Notes under the pieces: generated by a model | The model's input: the letters and a program-made list of their open reading frames with translations, nothing else | The model's database searches: none | What the model was told of the DNA's origin: nothing | Made by a program: the position numbers and the translations under genes | Shown: positions 21,891-31,599 of the stretch, piece by piece | How the letters are laid out: each line of letters begins with the position of its first letter | Numbering within the stretch: the stretch's first letter is position 1 | From: Kondoa malvinella | Taxonomy: Eukaryota; Basidiomycota; Agaricostilbomycetes; Agaricostilbales; Kondoaceae | Direction: 5' to 3' | NCBI GenBank assembly: GCA_039545315.1 | Contig: BCIM01000012.1 | Location: 122,811 to 186,810, forward strand | Length of the DNA stretch: 64,000 nt

Positions 21891-23173
21891 ATGGCCGCCA
21901 ATAAAATTAGGCTGCTCAAGCCCTTGTTACCGAAATCGGCATCCTTCCATACAGCAGCTATAGCTCGCAATCCAAAAAATGATAAGCCCGTCTCCTCGAG
22001 CCCATCAGTGAGGCTTCCTTTCTCTCATACACACAGACCAGTACTGAATGGGTCATGGAACAGAGGAAGCAACCCGAAGAACGACACTTTGACGATTCGG
22101 CTTCAGCGCTCGACTACAAGCTCTCTCATCCACAAAGAAGACCGCCTCCCTTGCCTACGATAGATCCACCTAAATGGTCAGCACAAGAAGCAGTCTCCAA
22201 CATTTTGTACAACACCCCTCCGCCTTCTGGTCAACCTTTTGTAAAGCATACGTTGAATTGTTTGGTGCAGAATGAACCGGGTGTGTTGAGCAGGGTGTCT
22301 GGTACGCTGGCTGCTAGAGGGTTCAAGTACGTTTCCCTTCTATCTTGCATTTCTTCCTTGCTGAGGCTAGCCTTTTTCTAAAGTATTGAGTCACTAGTCG
22401 TCTGCGCAACAGAAGTTAAAGACCTCTCACGAATGTCCATCGTCCTCCGAGGTCAAGACACAGTCATCGAACAAGCTCGTCGGCAACTAGAAGACCTAGT
22501 ACCCGTTTGGGCCGTTCTGAACTTTACGCAAACTCGATCTGTCCAACGTGAATTGCTCTTGGTCAAAGTCTCTATCCTAGGCCCGGATTATTTCGAAGAA
22601 CAATTAGCTAGACGATGGGGTTCCGAACCTCAATCTTCTTCCCCAGAGCACCACGAAGAATTGGATAAATCAAGTCCGGCTATTCGATTAGCTGAACGAG
22701 CAGCAACAGCCGCAGCACAAACTAACCCCTATGCCAACATTGCTTCCAATGGTACAGAAGACGATTCTGGTTTATGGGAAGGTTCTTCCACTTCAAACGG
22801 AACAAGCAACTACATCACCGCTTCCCAAGCTCTTCGACAAAAACATTTACATCTTGCAAACATTGAAACGCTCGCTAGGCAATTCAAGGGCGTTGTTGCG
22901 GATGTGTCTAATGATTGCGTGGTCGTAGAAGTTACGGGAAAGACGGCGAAAATTGACGCTTTCTTGAAGTTGGTCAGGCCGTATGGGATTTTGGAAGCTG
23001 CCAGAACAGGTAAGCCCGCTCGAGTTCATTCGTCTTGTGATGATGCAGACATCGATTGGCCTACAGGTGTTATGGTCATGCCAAGAGGATGGAGCAACAT
23101 TGCTAACGAAGATGACGAGGATGTAGTCGCAGAAACAGAAGTGGTGGACTCGAGCATGCTTCCTCCTGGTTAG
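21891..23173 (+). CDS. ILV6: Acetolactate synthase regulatory (small) subunit, mitochondrial
   Basis: Stimulates the catalytic subunit Ilv2 and confers valine feedback inhibition in branched-chain amino-acid synthesis. The N-terminus (MAANKIRLLKPLLPKSASFH) is basic and amphipathic, a mitochondrial presequence. Intron 1 (GTGAGG...GAACAG, 56 nt) joins SPS to RKQPEERHFDD. The ACT domain follows: HTLNCLVQNEPGVLSRVSGT, LAARGF joined across intron 2 to NIESLVVCATEVKDLSRMSI, then VLRGQDTVIEQARRQLEDLV. The C-terminal half has RELLLVKVSILGPDYFEEQL, the fungal insert rich in S, A and N, and HLANIETLARQFKGVVADVS, VVEVTGKTAKIDAFLKLVRP, YGILEAARTG. All Ilv6 landmarks are present; the tail is acidic. The promoter carries a TGACTCA site. 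Confidence 0.96.
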
Positions 23174-23415
23174 ACGCGGAGGATTTAACGACTTGGATGG
23201 TACTTCTCAAACAGGGCTTATTGGTGCATGCTATATTTCTATGCTGTGCGAGTTTTTGACACAGCGTGTTTGACTTACTCTATCGCACCGGTCTGGCGAA
23301 GTGAGACGAGGTTATGGCATTTATGGCACTGTTCTACATTTACAGATGACCCTCTTACATACGGGTAAATTACAAATGCCCTGATTACAGACAACCCAGA
23401 TCATGACATCTGAGA

Positions 23416-26265
23416 CTAGCTAACAGGCTGAGCGAGCGGTTTCAGCTTGACCGTAAACCCGCTACTTGATGTTGGCTGTTCTTCCGACTTTGTTGGCGGC
23501 TGAGATGGAGCTTGTGATAGAGAGTGAGGCTGGTTCTGTGGCTGCATGAATGAGCTTGGCGGTATGGGTAAATTATTCTGCGGCCGCTGCGATATTTCAG
23601 CGGACTGCGCTGATGCTTGATGCGAGGGCTGATGCTGATTTGGAAAAAAGCTATTAGGCGGAGGTGATCTTCGGACTGGCTGACTAAAAGTTGAGGTAGG
23701 CTTGGTCTCGAAAATACTAGACGTCGAAGGCGTGGGTGTTGCAGATGGTTGTGATGTCGGCGCATGATGACTAGGCGCTATCGAAGGCAAATACGAAGTC
23801 GAAGTTGCAGCATAGCTGTTTCGAGGCGGTGAAGGGGGTGCTGGTAATACAGGCGGCTGCTTGGGCAGCACACTAGGCGAAGGACCTGATACAGCTGGAG
23901 GTCGAGCTTGCGTATGGTTCGGATGAGGGAAAGCAGGATGATGAGGATGGAAAGGCGTTGCAAATTCTGGAGGCGGAGGAGCACTAGATCCCATTTGACT
24001 TGGCGGTGGAAACCCAGGAGGGTGCAAGCTTCGAGCCGGTAGCTGTAGACTTGTCAGCATTGTTATCTGTCTGCTAGCGGTTATACTCACAGCCATCGCT
24101 TCCAAATCCGCCAGCGCGATATCTCGATCTAGGCCGACGAGACCACGTTCAGACTCTGGTGTGACCGTCTGTCGTCTGAAAGCATATGCAAGTCCCTCTT
24201 CGGTGTAAGGTCGACCTTGCATAGCCAAGTGTTGCTGGAATGTCCGCCGGTCAGAGTGACATGCCAACAGGACGGCGATGCGTTCTGTGCGCAGTAAAAC
24301 TGTATTCAGCTTACGTATAAGCAATAGCAGGTTCCTCGCACCATCTTTGGGTCTGTCCATCAGCCGCCTCTCCTGCTCAGTCTGCCTTCTTTGTCGATTG
24401 ATCTTATGTAGCTCGGTGAATCGCATATCAGCCTTCTCTTTCTGTGAACGGGCAATCCTGTCAGCTCGCAGACGAGTAGACGTACTAGACCGCTTACGGC
24501 CCAATTCGACCAAATAGTACGTTCCTCAGCCGCAAACTCGCGATCATACTCTTCTTCGACGTGATACAACGCCTTGCTAGCCAGATCAAGCTTTGACGTT
24601 CTCCGCTTCTCAATCAGATCATTGAGCATAACAAATTCAGGATGTACGCCTGTAAGAAGCCAACCGAAATGAGCAACATTCTGCAAGTCTGCGACACGCT
24701 CTCACCTGCTTCGACTGCTTCTCTGTCCCGCACGACTTCCTCCATTCGATCAATGTAGAGGCGATCTCGAAGCCTTGCGAATTCAATCTCGATCTTAAAC
24801 AAAGCTTCTAGTGCTTTGGTGCGATGTTTCAACGCAGCATCTGTGCAGAAGGAAACTTTCCGATCAGTATTTCTCAAACTGAACAGAGAATCGCCAACGC
24901 ACCATCCTCATTTTCCTCTGGTTCACTTTCTGCACTACCCCTCTCATCGAAATCAGGATCCATCATATCCCTCTCGCTCTCCTGTTCTTCCATTTCTTCC
25001 TTTTCAGCCAACAATTGCTGTTTCGTCTTTTTCTTGCCCAACAACCCACTCATGTTTGGCTTCTTCTTTTTGAAACCCGTCTTGCCTCGTTTGACGGGAG
25101 ATTTCTTTACAGGAACAGGAGCTTCTTCTTCCTCTTCTGAAGGAATAGGCGCCTCTTCTTCTGGTACATCGGGAACATCAGGTTCTTTCATCTCGACATC
25201 TGGACTTTGAACCGGTGATAGGGCGCGTTCAGAAGCACGAGTGATCCGAGGTGATTTCCTAGGTTGAACATCTTCTTCGATCGGTTGCAATGTTTCGGTG
25301 GGTGCTGAGGGATCTTCTGGACCGGGTGATTCTTCCTGAGAATCAGTAGGTTGTGACATGCGTCGTTTCTTGCGTTGACTCCGCATTTTCTCTTTTTGGG
25401 TGAACAATTATCGGAACTCGTTCATTGATGGAATGGTAGATGGGACAGGCTTACCAGATAGTGAAGCTATAGCTGCCCTACGCTTCGCTCTGGCTTGTCT
25501 GGCAATCATGGTGCGATCAGATACTTCGCGATCTTCATCCCCTTCTCCATCTTCGGTTGTAGTGCTCAACTTGCCTTCTGATTGGTTAGATAGCGAAGGT
25601 TGCATTTCAGGAGCGGCACGTAGTGCAACTTCAAGCTGAGGGAGTTCAGATTCTGGTTCTGGCGTAAGGGATGAAGTGCGACCATTATTGATATGTTTGA
25701 TTGGCGTTTTACTGGTCGAGGAAGACCGTGAGTATGCAGGTAGAGAATTGGATGGCAGGGGCTGTGGTTGCTCTACCAAAAGCGGAGTAGGGTCTTCTTG
25801 TTGACCAATATTGGAATGCTCGCTTGAAGCGGATTCATTGTCATCGTCTTCCAGCTGTGACAGTTCCGATTCAGCCTCGACGTCTTGTTTGCTGTTCACA
25901 GGAGCGTGTGCGAGCTGTTCTAGCTGCGAAGGAGAGAAGGGAGGGGTAGGCGCTAAATCCGATAAAGCTTCACTATCTTCTGAATTTGCTCGTTCTGCTG
26001 GCTGTTCGCCTGCTTGCCGCGCCTCTGTGTTGCCTGTGCCGTTCAGCTGGCCATAAAACTTTGCGCGGTCATCGGCGCTGCCTTCGCTTAACGGCTCTGT
26101 CTCTGCATCCGAGTCCATGTTGGTCAGCGGAGAGTCTGGTGCAGTTGCAGTAGGAGCTGCTGGGATGGATTGGATGCCTGCGAGCTCTGTTGATGCGTCT
26201 GTTGCAGCTTGAGCGAGCATGCTTTGATTCTCTATCGCGATGGAAGCCGCTGATTGAGCTTCCAT
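23416..26265 (-). CDS. Sds3-like subunit of the Rpd3L histone deacetylase complex (Sds3/Dep1 family)
   Basis: Nuclear co-repressor subunit. The start at 26265 (MEAQSAASIAIENQSML) opens a long acidic, Ser-rich N-terminal region (SELSQLEDDDNESASSEHSN). Exons then bring RTMIARQARAKRRAAIASL, a basic KMRSQRKKRRMS, KSPVKRGKTGFKKKKPNMSG and acidic ERDMMDPDFDERG. The Sds3 domain is the conserved core: KALEALFKIEIEFARLRDRL, YIDRMEEVVRDREAVEAG, then VHPEFVMLNDLIEKRRTSKL and LYHVEEEYDREFAAEERTIW. After it come RQTVTPESERGLVGLDRDIA and a long Pro/Ser/Gln-rich tail ending SSGFTVKLKPLAQPVS. The long acidic N-terminus is Dep1-like while the helical core is Sds3/BRMS1-like; whether one protein serves both roles here is open. 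At least five introns. Confidence 0.85.
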
Positions 26266-26785
26266 GACCAGCCAAGTCCTTTGTGTTGTCTGGGAGATGG
26301 CCGTGTATAACTGGGAAGTCCAAGAAGAGCTGTTCGTCGACACGGTGATATTGACGGTTCTGCTCAAACCAAGGGTGTTGCGTCGAATTCCCGATCTGGT
26401 CAAGTGGAGACAAGTCTATTTCATGCTGTCATATGCTCAGCAGGATCTCTTCTTCCATGGTCTTTTTGCTCTTTACTGTGTCCCTGCTTTGCATTTCACC
26501 CGACTCGAATGTCTCTCCCCATATTCAAAAGATTCGAAGAAGTTCTACACCGAGCTCCTAGCTGCTCCTACACGCTTCTGAAACCTCTTCTATGCCTTGC
26601 GCAGCCATGTGCCTGACCTGCCTAATTCAGTTTTCAATCCCGTCATCTTGTAAAGACGCGTCGAATTCTGGTGCAAAGCATCGCTTTTGGGCTGTGCAGT
26701 AGTCAAGATTCGTTCGTGGCTGTTGCAGTGTAGTGAATTCGCCCTTTTCTCTTTTTCTTTTCAATCTTTGCATTGTAGGCGGACG
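26266..26785. other. Divergent intergenic region
   Basis: About 520 bp between the Sds3-like gene and the secreted-protein gene. Open frames here lack any domain. No RNA gene or repeat recognised; a pyrimidine-rich run (about 26742-26766) precedes the secreted-protein start. Confidence 0.35.
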
Positions 26786-27680
26786 ATGCGAATCGGTCTT
26801 CTGTTCTTCGCTGTCTCTTCTGCGCAAGCTATCGTGCTTCCTTCTCAAGTAACTTCTGCTCCTGCAATCACTCTGACACTGGTCAGTCTTCCTGCTCGGC
26901 TTGTTAGCGTGATCTGACTCGAAACCAGGATGTACCAATCAGCTTGAACGAGACAATCAGCTCGCACGTTTCGAGTAATCCAAACTTATGGGATATAGTC
27001 AAGATCCTACCTTGGTGGAATCCATGTTCTTTCCTCTCCTCATCTCAATAATATAGCTGATCTGTCAGCAGATGAAACAACGCAAGGTCTGATCCTTTCC
27101 TCGACTATCCGACCCGACTGAACATTGCAAACAGGACAATACAACCCACCACAAGAGACGATCTATCAACCTGCAGTAACGTACTACCCACCAGCTCAAC
27201 CAACCTATCAAGCTCCAGCAACCGTATACGCTCAACCACAGCCTACATACGCACAACCCGCCCCAGCATGTGCTACTTCCACTTGTGAAGCCTGTGTTTC
27301 ACGATTGACGCTGAACAACTACGATGCCTGCACTAGTTGGGGTGCACTACAACAAGTGAGCTCTTCCTCTTCTTTCTTCACTTCTTTACTAACGCAGATA
27401 TGATACAGTGCTGGTCAGCTTGTCCAGGTCGAACTCAAGCCTATATCTTACGACAGCAGGCTGCCACTTGCGGCACTGGGAATGGTTATGCGCAGGTATA
27501 TGCTGTTTATCCTGTGCGGTCTCTTTGCCTTGTGATATACACCAACTGATGAGAATTCAGTATGGATGTACGAGCTGTGGTAAAGGCTGTGGTGCAGGGT
27601 ACTACAATGCCGCTCCGAGCCTCAGACCAAGTCGATTATTAGTCGGAATGCTTACGATACTCGTCGTCTTTCGAAGCTGA
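26786..27680 (+). CDS. Secreted Pro/Tyr/Gln-rich, Cys-rich protein, possibly GPI-anchored
   Basis: Signal peptide from the ATG at 26786 (MRIGLLFFAVSSAQA). Exons joined by eye: a mature N-terminus DVPISLNETISSHVSSNPNL with a glycosylation sequon, WDIVKILPWWNP, then a YETTQGQYNPPQE junction. A repetitive Pro/Tyr/Gln segment follows (YQPAVTYYPPAQPTYQAP, ATVYAQPQPTYAQPAP). The second half is Cys-rich: CATSTCEACVSRLTLNN, CWSACPGRTQAY, QQAATCGTGNGYAQ and YGCTSCGKGCGAGYYN. The C-terminus SLRPSRLLVGMLTILVVFRS is hydrophobic after a small-residue stretch, consistent with a GPI-attachment signal. About 200 residues. No named family; cell-wall or effector-like roles are guesses. Codon use and intron sizes are like the neighbours. 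Confidence 0.65.
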
Positions 27681-27809
27681 ACTTGATGAAGGCTTCGAGG
27701 CAGAACAAGCAGCGTGCATAGTGAACGACTTGATTGTACATTTTGTAACGGAACACCTTTGAATCTAATACAATACACCCTAGAACACGCCCCAAGATAG
27801 CACAACAGC

Positions 27810-28552
27810 TCACAGACCCATCGTGAAAGGCCCTCGTATTCGTCTTGCCAGTCTAAAAGCGTGTTGTTAGTTTGTATATAAGCAGATAAATGAGAAGGTA
27901 CTGAATGTCTCGGTCCATTACTGCTCCATGATTTAGAAGGATGGAAAGCAGAGAGGGAGAAGAGCTTACTTGTCACTCGCTTGGCATGTATTGCGCATAG
28001 GTTTGCGTCTTCAAACAAATGTACCAAAAATCTGTAAAGGCGTCTTGTTTGCTCAATGTCACAAACGTCAGCAAAAGAGCAACACTCACGCCTCTGTCGC
28101 TTCCTGCAATGCCAGCAAAGCAGAAGACTGCCACCTCATGCCCACACCTTCATCACTCAACGGCGCAAACTCCATTGCGATTTCCCTGACGAGCCTCGCA
28201 AACGGTAGCTTCCTTAGCAGCAGTTCCGTCGTTTTCTGATATTTCCGTATCTCCTTTAACGCTTTTGTCCCAGGTCGATACCTATGAGGCTTCTTGACGG
28301 CCCCAGAGGTTGCTCTAGGCGCGACTATCGGATCACCAGCTGTGTTGGACTTGTTTGAGCTGTATCCATGTTCACTTTGAGAATGGTAGCTCACGCCGCA
28401 CGCCTAGCAAATGCCGTTTCACCTTGCCCTTGCCTGTCGCTTTGCCTTTACCAGAAGGCTTGACTGGAGATTGCGTTAGGCGAGCCTGGGCGGGAAAAAA
28501 CAGGTTTGATCGGTCTTTCTGCATGCACAAAAGTCGTTGGATGATTTACCAT
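27810..28552 (-). CDS. Centromeric histone H3 variant CENP-A (Cse4/Cnp1)
   Basis: Replaces H3 in centromeric nucleosomes and founds the kinetochore. Five exons. The first coding exon is just the ATG at 28550-28552, followed by an intron ending in a strong pyrimidine tract and CCCAG. The tail [19 protein letters not shown] is short and basic. Then come [40 protein letters not shown], loop L1 and [44 protein letters not shown] and [13 protein letters not shown] before TGA at 27810. Trp in RWQ and the [17 protein letters not shown] core mark CENP-A rather than H3. Loop L1 ([13 protein letters not shown]) is about six residues longer than in H3, against two or three extra in human and budding yeast CENP-A. 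About 152 residues. Divergent from cytidine deaminase, 159 bp between ATGs. Confidence 0.92.
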
Positions 28553-28711
28553 GATGCTATGGAAGCTTGCCAGAAGCTACGCAAGAGCTGTTGAGTGGTC
28601 GGTGTGGTAAAGAAATGACTTGTGCCGAAATTTGGTCAAGCCTCCCTTATCTCAAGTCGTCGGATCCGTCGTTCTCTTATCAAGCACAAGTCTATCGGGA
28701 TCTTGTATAAA
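28553..28711. promoter_or_regulatory. Shared divergent promoter, CENP-A / cytidine deaminase
   Basis: Only 159 bp separate the ATG codons of the two divergent genes, so both core promoters must lie here. No clear TATA box; a CCGATC/CGGATCC-type stretch lies at about 28665-28672. The arrangement would tie expression of two S-phase-relevant products, which is an inference. Confidence 0.45.
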
Positions 28712-29560
28712 ATGCGCAAGCCAACAGAAGAAGAGCAGCAAACTATGTTTGTCAAGGCGCTCAAAGGTATGACGCGCTGTCTGGTTTCAGCTGCGGGCAT
28801 CTAGCTCACGTCTGCGTCGCTGTACAGCTCGAGAACGTGCATATTGCCCTTACTCAAAGTAAGAATTGCCTTGCCTTGTGATCACTTCAGAACGCGCTAA
28901 ATACTTTGAACAGCTTTCATGTCGGCGCTGTTTGTCTCGCCTCTCTTCGCAATTCAGGACAGCGCTGAGTTACATCTACAGTGTCTATTGACAGAAGACG
29001 GATCTTTCATTACCGGAGGCAACGTTGAGAACGCAAGGTTCTGTTGAGCCATGCTAGAGCAGAGCGCTGACATGCAGCGACACACAGGCCGCTTACAGTC
29101 CTGGTTTATGCGCTGAACGATCAGCTGTTGGCAAAGCATTCGTAGGCACTTCACTTTGCTCAGGGCCAATCTGATGTTGGTGCAGGCTGAAGGTCATAAA
29201 CGATTCATTGGATGCGCGGTATCCAGTGACAATGATGGTACGCTTTCGGACCATATACAAAGAGGAAGCTGATGGACCTATTCAGGCCCTTGTTCCCCCT
29301 GGTGAGCATCCCTGGTCGCGGTCGGGTAAACCTGCTGATGGACAGCGAAAAGTGGTGTATGTCGACAAGTTCTGCGAGAGTTCTGTCCTCTAGATGTAGG
29401 TCAAGCATTCAGTGTACAGATTTGAACTGATTGTCTGCAGATGCCCATCTATATGGTCCATGCAAGTTGGTCGGAGGGAAAGTCGGATAAGCTCGACGTC
29501 AGGACTTTGGAACAATTGTTGCCAATGAGCTTCGGTCCTGATGATTTGGTGAAAGCGTGA
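28712..29560 (+). CDS. Cytidine deaminase (CDA), with a 16-nt micro-exon
   Basis: Zinc enzyme of pyrimidine salvage converting cytidine and deoxycytidine to uridine forms. From ATG 28712: MRKPTEEEQQTMFVKALK, then exons giving ARERAYCPYSNFHVGACLL, TEDGSFITGGNVEN, AAYSPGLCAERSAVGKAF (C-A-E: zinc Cys and proton-relay Glu), AEGHKRFIGCAVSSDND, the micro-exon, GVCRQVLREFCPLD and MPIYMVHASWSEGKSD, ending DDLVKA. The micro-exon 29286-29301 joins to give GPCSPCGVCRQ, the second zinc motif PCxxC; without it the motif is lost. The intron before AAYSPG is best read as GC-AG (29032-29086), which gives exact family spacing between NVEN and GLCAER. About 155 residues, normal for a tetrameric CDA. Confidence 0.92.
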
Positions 29561-29977
29561 TTGTAGCTATCAGAATAATGTAGATGTGACTTCGTTGACG
29601 TTCTGTTCCTGCCTCGGTGCCACTTTTTTCATTCGACCGTTGATCTCATCGGCCGCTTTGTGCTTGTATCACTTGACTCCAACGACGGCTACTTCTCTTT
29701 ACCTGCGCCCTTCCTTTGTGTGACCGTAACAGACGCAAAGGTGCATATATATTTTTCGAAACGCTCAGAATACTCTTTGGCTTACACAACTTGTTCGAAA
29801 ATAGGCGACACTTGACCCAAAATAGAAAAGTCCTGTCAAAGCCGCTCCTGCTCCTCGCACGCATCGCTCAGGCCTCGTACAAGTCCTTAAGACACACGCC
29901 GTCACTCTGATCTCGTATTCAAGCTAGCCGCCGCCGCGTTTTAGTCACTCTATCGGTTAGAGGGCGTTTTCATCACT

Positions 29978-31462
29978 ATGGGTCGTAGAAAGATAGAAAT
30001 TGCGCCTATCGAGGACAACAGGAACCGTCTAGTCACTTTTACCAAGCGAAAGACTGGTCTGTTCAAGAAAGCGTACGAGTTGGGCGTCCTTTGCGGCGCT
30101 GAAGTTGCCGTTATCGTGTTTGCTCATAATTCCAAAGTCTATGAGTACGTGTTATTGCTCGTGTTGTATTGTATCTGGCCTGAATGCTTTTGAAATAGGT
30201 TCTCGAGCGTGGGCAATATCGATCATACGCTGATGCGTTACACCAATGTATGTTCGGATTGTATAGGCGCGCACGCGCGCTGAGACAACCTCGATTATAC
30301 AGATGGAAGAGCCAGTGACGGAAAAGAAGGGTCCAGCAGCTTATGGAGGAACAGCAGTGGCTCAGCCAACTCCAGCTGCGAATGTCGTCGTCAACCCAAG
30401 CAACTCGAACAACGGACGCGTCCCAACTCGCCCTCGCACTACAAAGAAGAAGTTGGATGATGATGAAGAGGAGGAGGAGGAGGAAGAGGAGGAAGAGGAA
30501 GAAGAAGAGCCTGCTGACAATTATACCGGTTCAAGCAATAGCGAATCTGGTAAAAAGCGCAAGAATCGAGCCGCCCAGAACGACATCCATCCAAACGATC
30601 GCCGACCTTCAGTCAACCCGCCTCAGCCTGGCAACATGGGCTTGCAGCTACCTCAACAGAATCAGCGACCTTACGAATCCCCTTACCCATCTTTGAATTT
30701 ACCCTTCAGCCAAGGTGTTTCCGGTGCAATGCAAGAGCCTATGAATCCACAAGTACCATACAATGGAATGAACAATATGGCGCATCTCGAACCTGGGGCA
30801 GCTGGAGCTCAACTCTTTGCCCTTTCGCAACAGTTGATGGCCAGCAACCCGCAAATCCAAGCTGCTCTCGCTCAACAACGTATGCTGCAATTCGGGCAGC
30901 ACATGTCAGGCCAGCATTCGCAACCTATCCCTTCTTTCGACTATTCCAGATTCGCCATGCCTCAACCTATGCAACCTTACCAGCATCATCAACCGCAACA
31001 ATCTTCACCTCAGCAAATGTCGCCTCAACAACAGCAGCAAATGGGTAATTCGACAAATGGGTATCCTGATTCTAGATCATCTTCTACTGCTTCGCAAGAC
31101 CATCATCAGTATAACCAACGTATTCCTGCTGTGCAGGATTACATGCGGGATTATTCCGGTAATGCAGGTCAAGTAAGTGGCTGACACTTCTCTTTTGAAT
31201 GCATAATGTCTGAACTTGTGATTTCAAGCATCGACCACAAGATAATCAAAACCTCGATAATTTCCTTTCGGCCAATGGCATGTCACCCTTTGATGCGGTG
31301 GACCGACATCGAGCATCCAGTCCAGCAGAAAAGAATGAACCTTTCCGTTGGCCTACGTACAGTTTTAGTGCAGAGCCAGAGAGGGAAGCGAAAAGGGAAA
31401 GAGATGATGATGCTGGTGGTGGTGGTACAGGACCTGAAGGAAAGAAGAGTCGAACTGAATGA
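29978..31462 (+). CDS. MADS-box transcription factor, MEF2/Rlm1 type
   Basis: DNA-binding regulator; in yeast Rlm1 acts downstream of the cell-wall-integrity MAP kinase. ATG 29978 starts the type II MADS domain directly: [40 protein letters not shown] and [19 protein letters not shown] (the end joined across an intron), followed by [13 protein letters not shown]. Introns: after the KVYE codon (about 30146-30199), after RYTN (about 30249-30301), and about 31174-31229. Downstream are a run of about 16 Glu (30466-30510), a GKKRKNR basic cluster, Gln/Pro/Met-rich activation-type sequence and a tail ending [15 protein letters not shown]. The MGRRKIEI start and the [13 protein letters not shown] helix are MEF2-like, not SRF/Mcm1-like. 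About 440 residues. Confidence 0.93.
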
Positions 31463-31599
31463 AAGTGCAAGCAGGATGAAATGGACATTCTTGATATAGA
31501 ATTATATAGCTGTGTGTGATAAATGATGCAAAGAAAACACATGGACATGACCTTTGTGGAGAGAGCAACTTGAAGGTTGCCATTGAACGCTGATTGAAC

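Noticed and set aside
27810..28552. Canonical histone H3.
   Set aside because: Trp in RWQ, the longer L1 loop and the FLVHLFED core fit CENP-A; the tail lacks the H3 ARTKQTARKS sequence.
29280..29360. Cytidine deaminase looked like a pseudogene lacking a zinc Cys.
   Set aside because: A 16-nt micro-exon at 29286-29301 restores the full PCxxC motif in frame.
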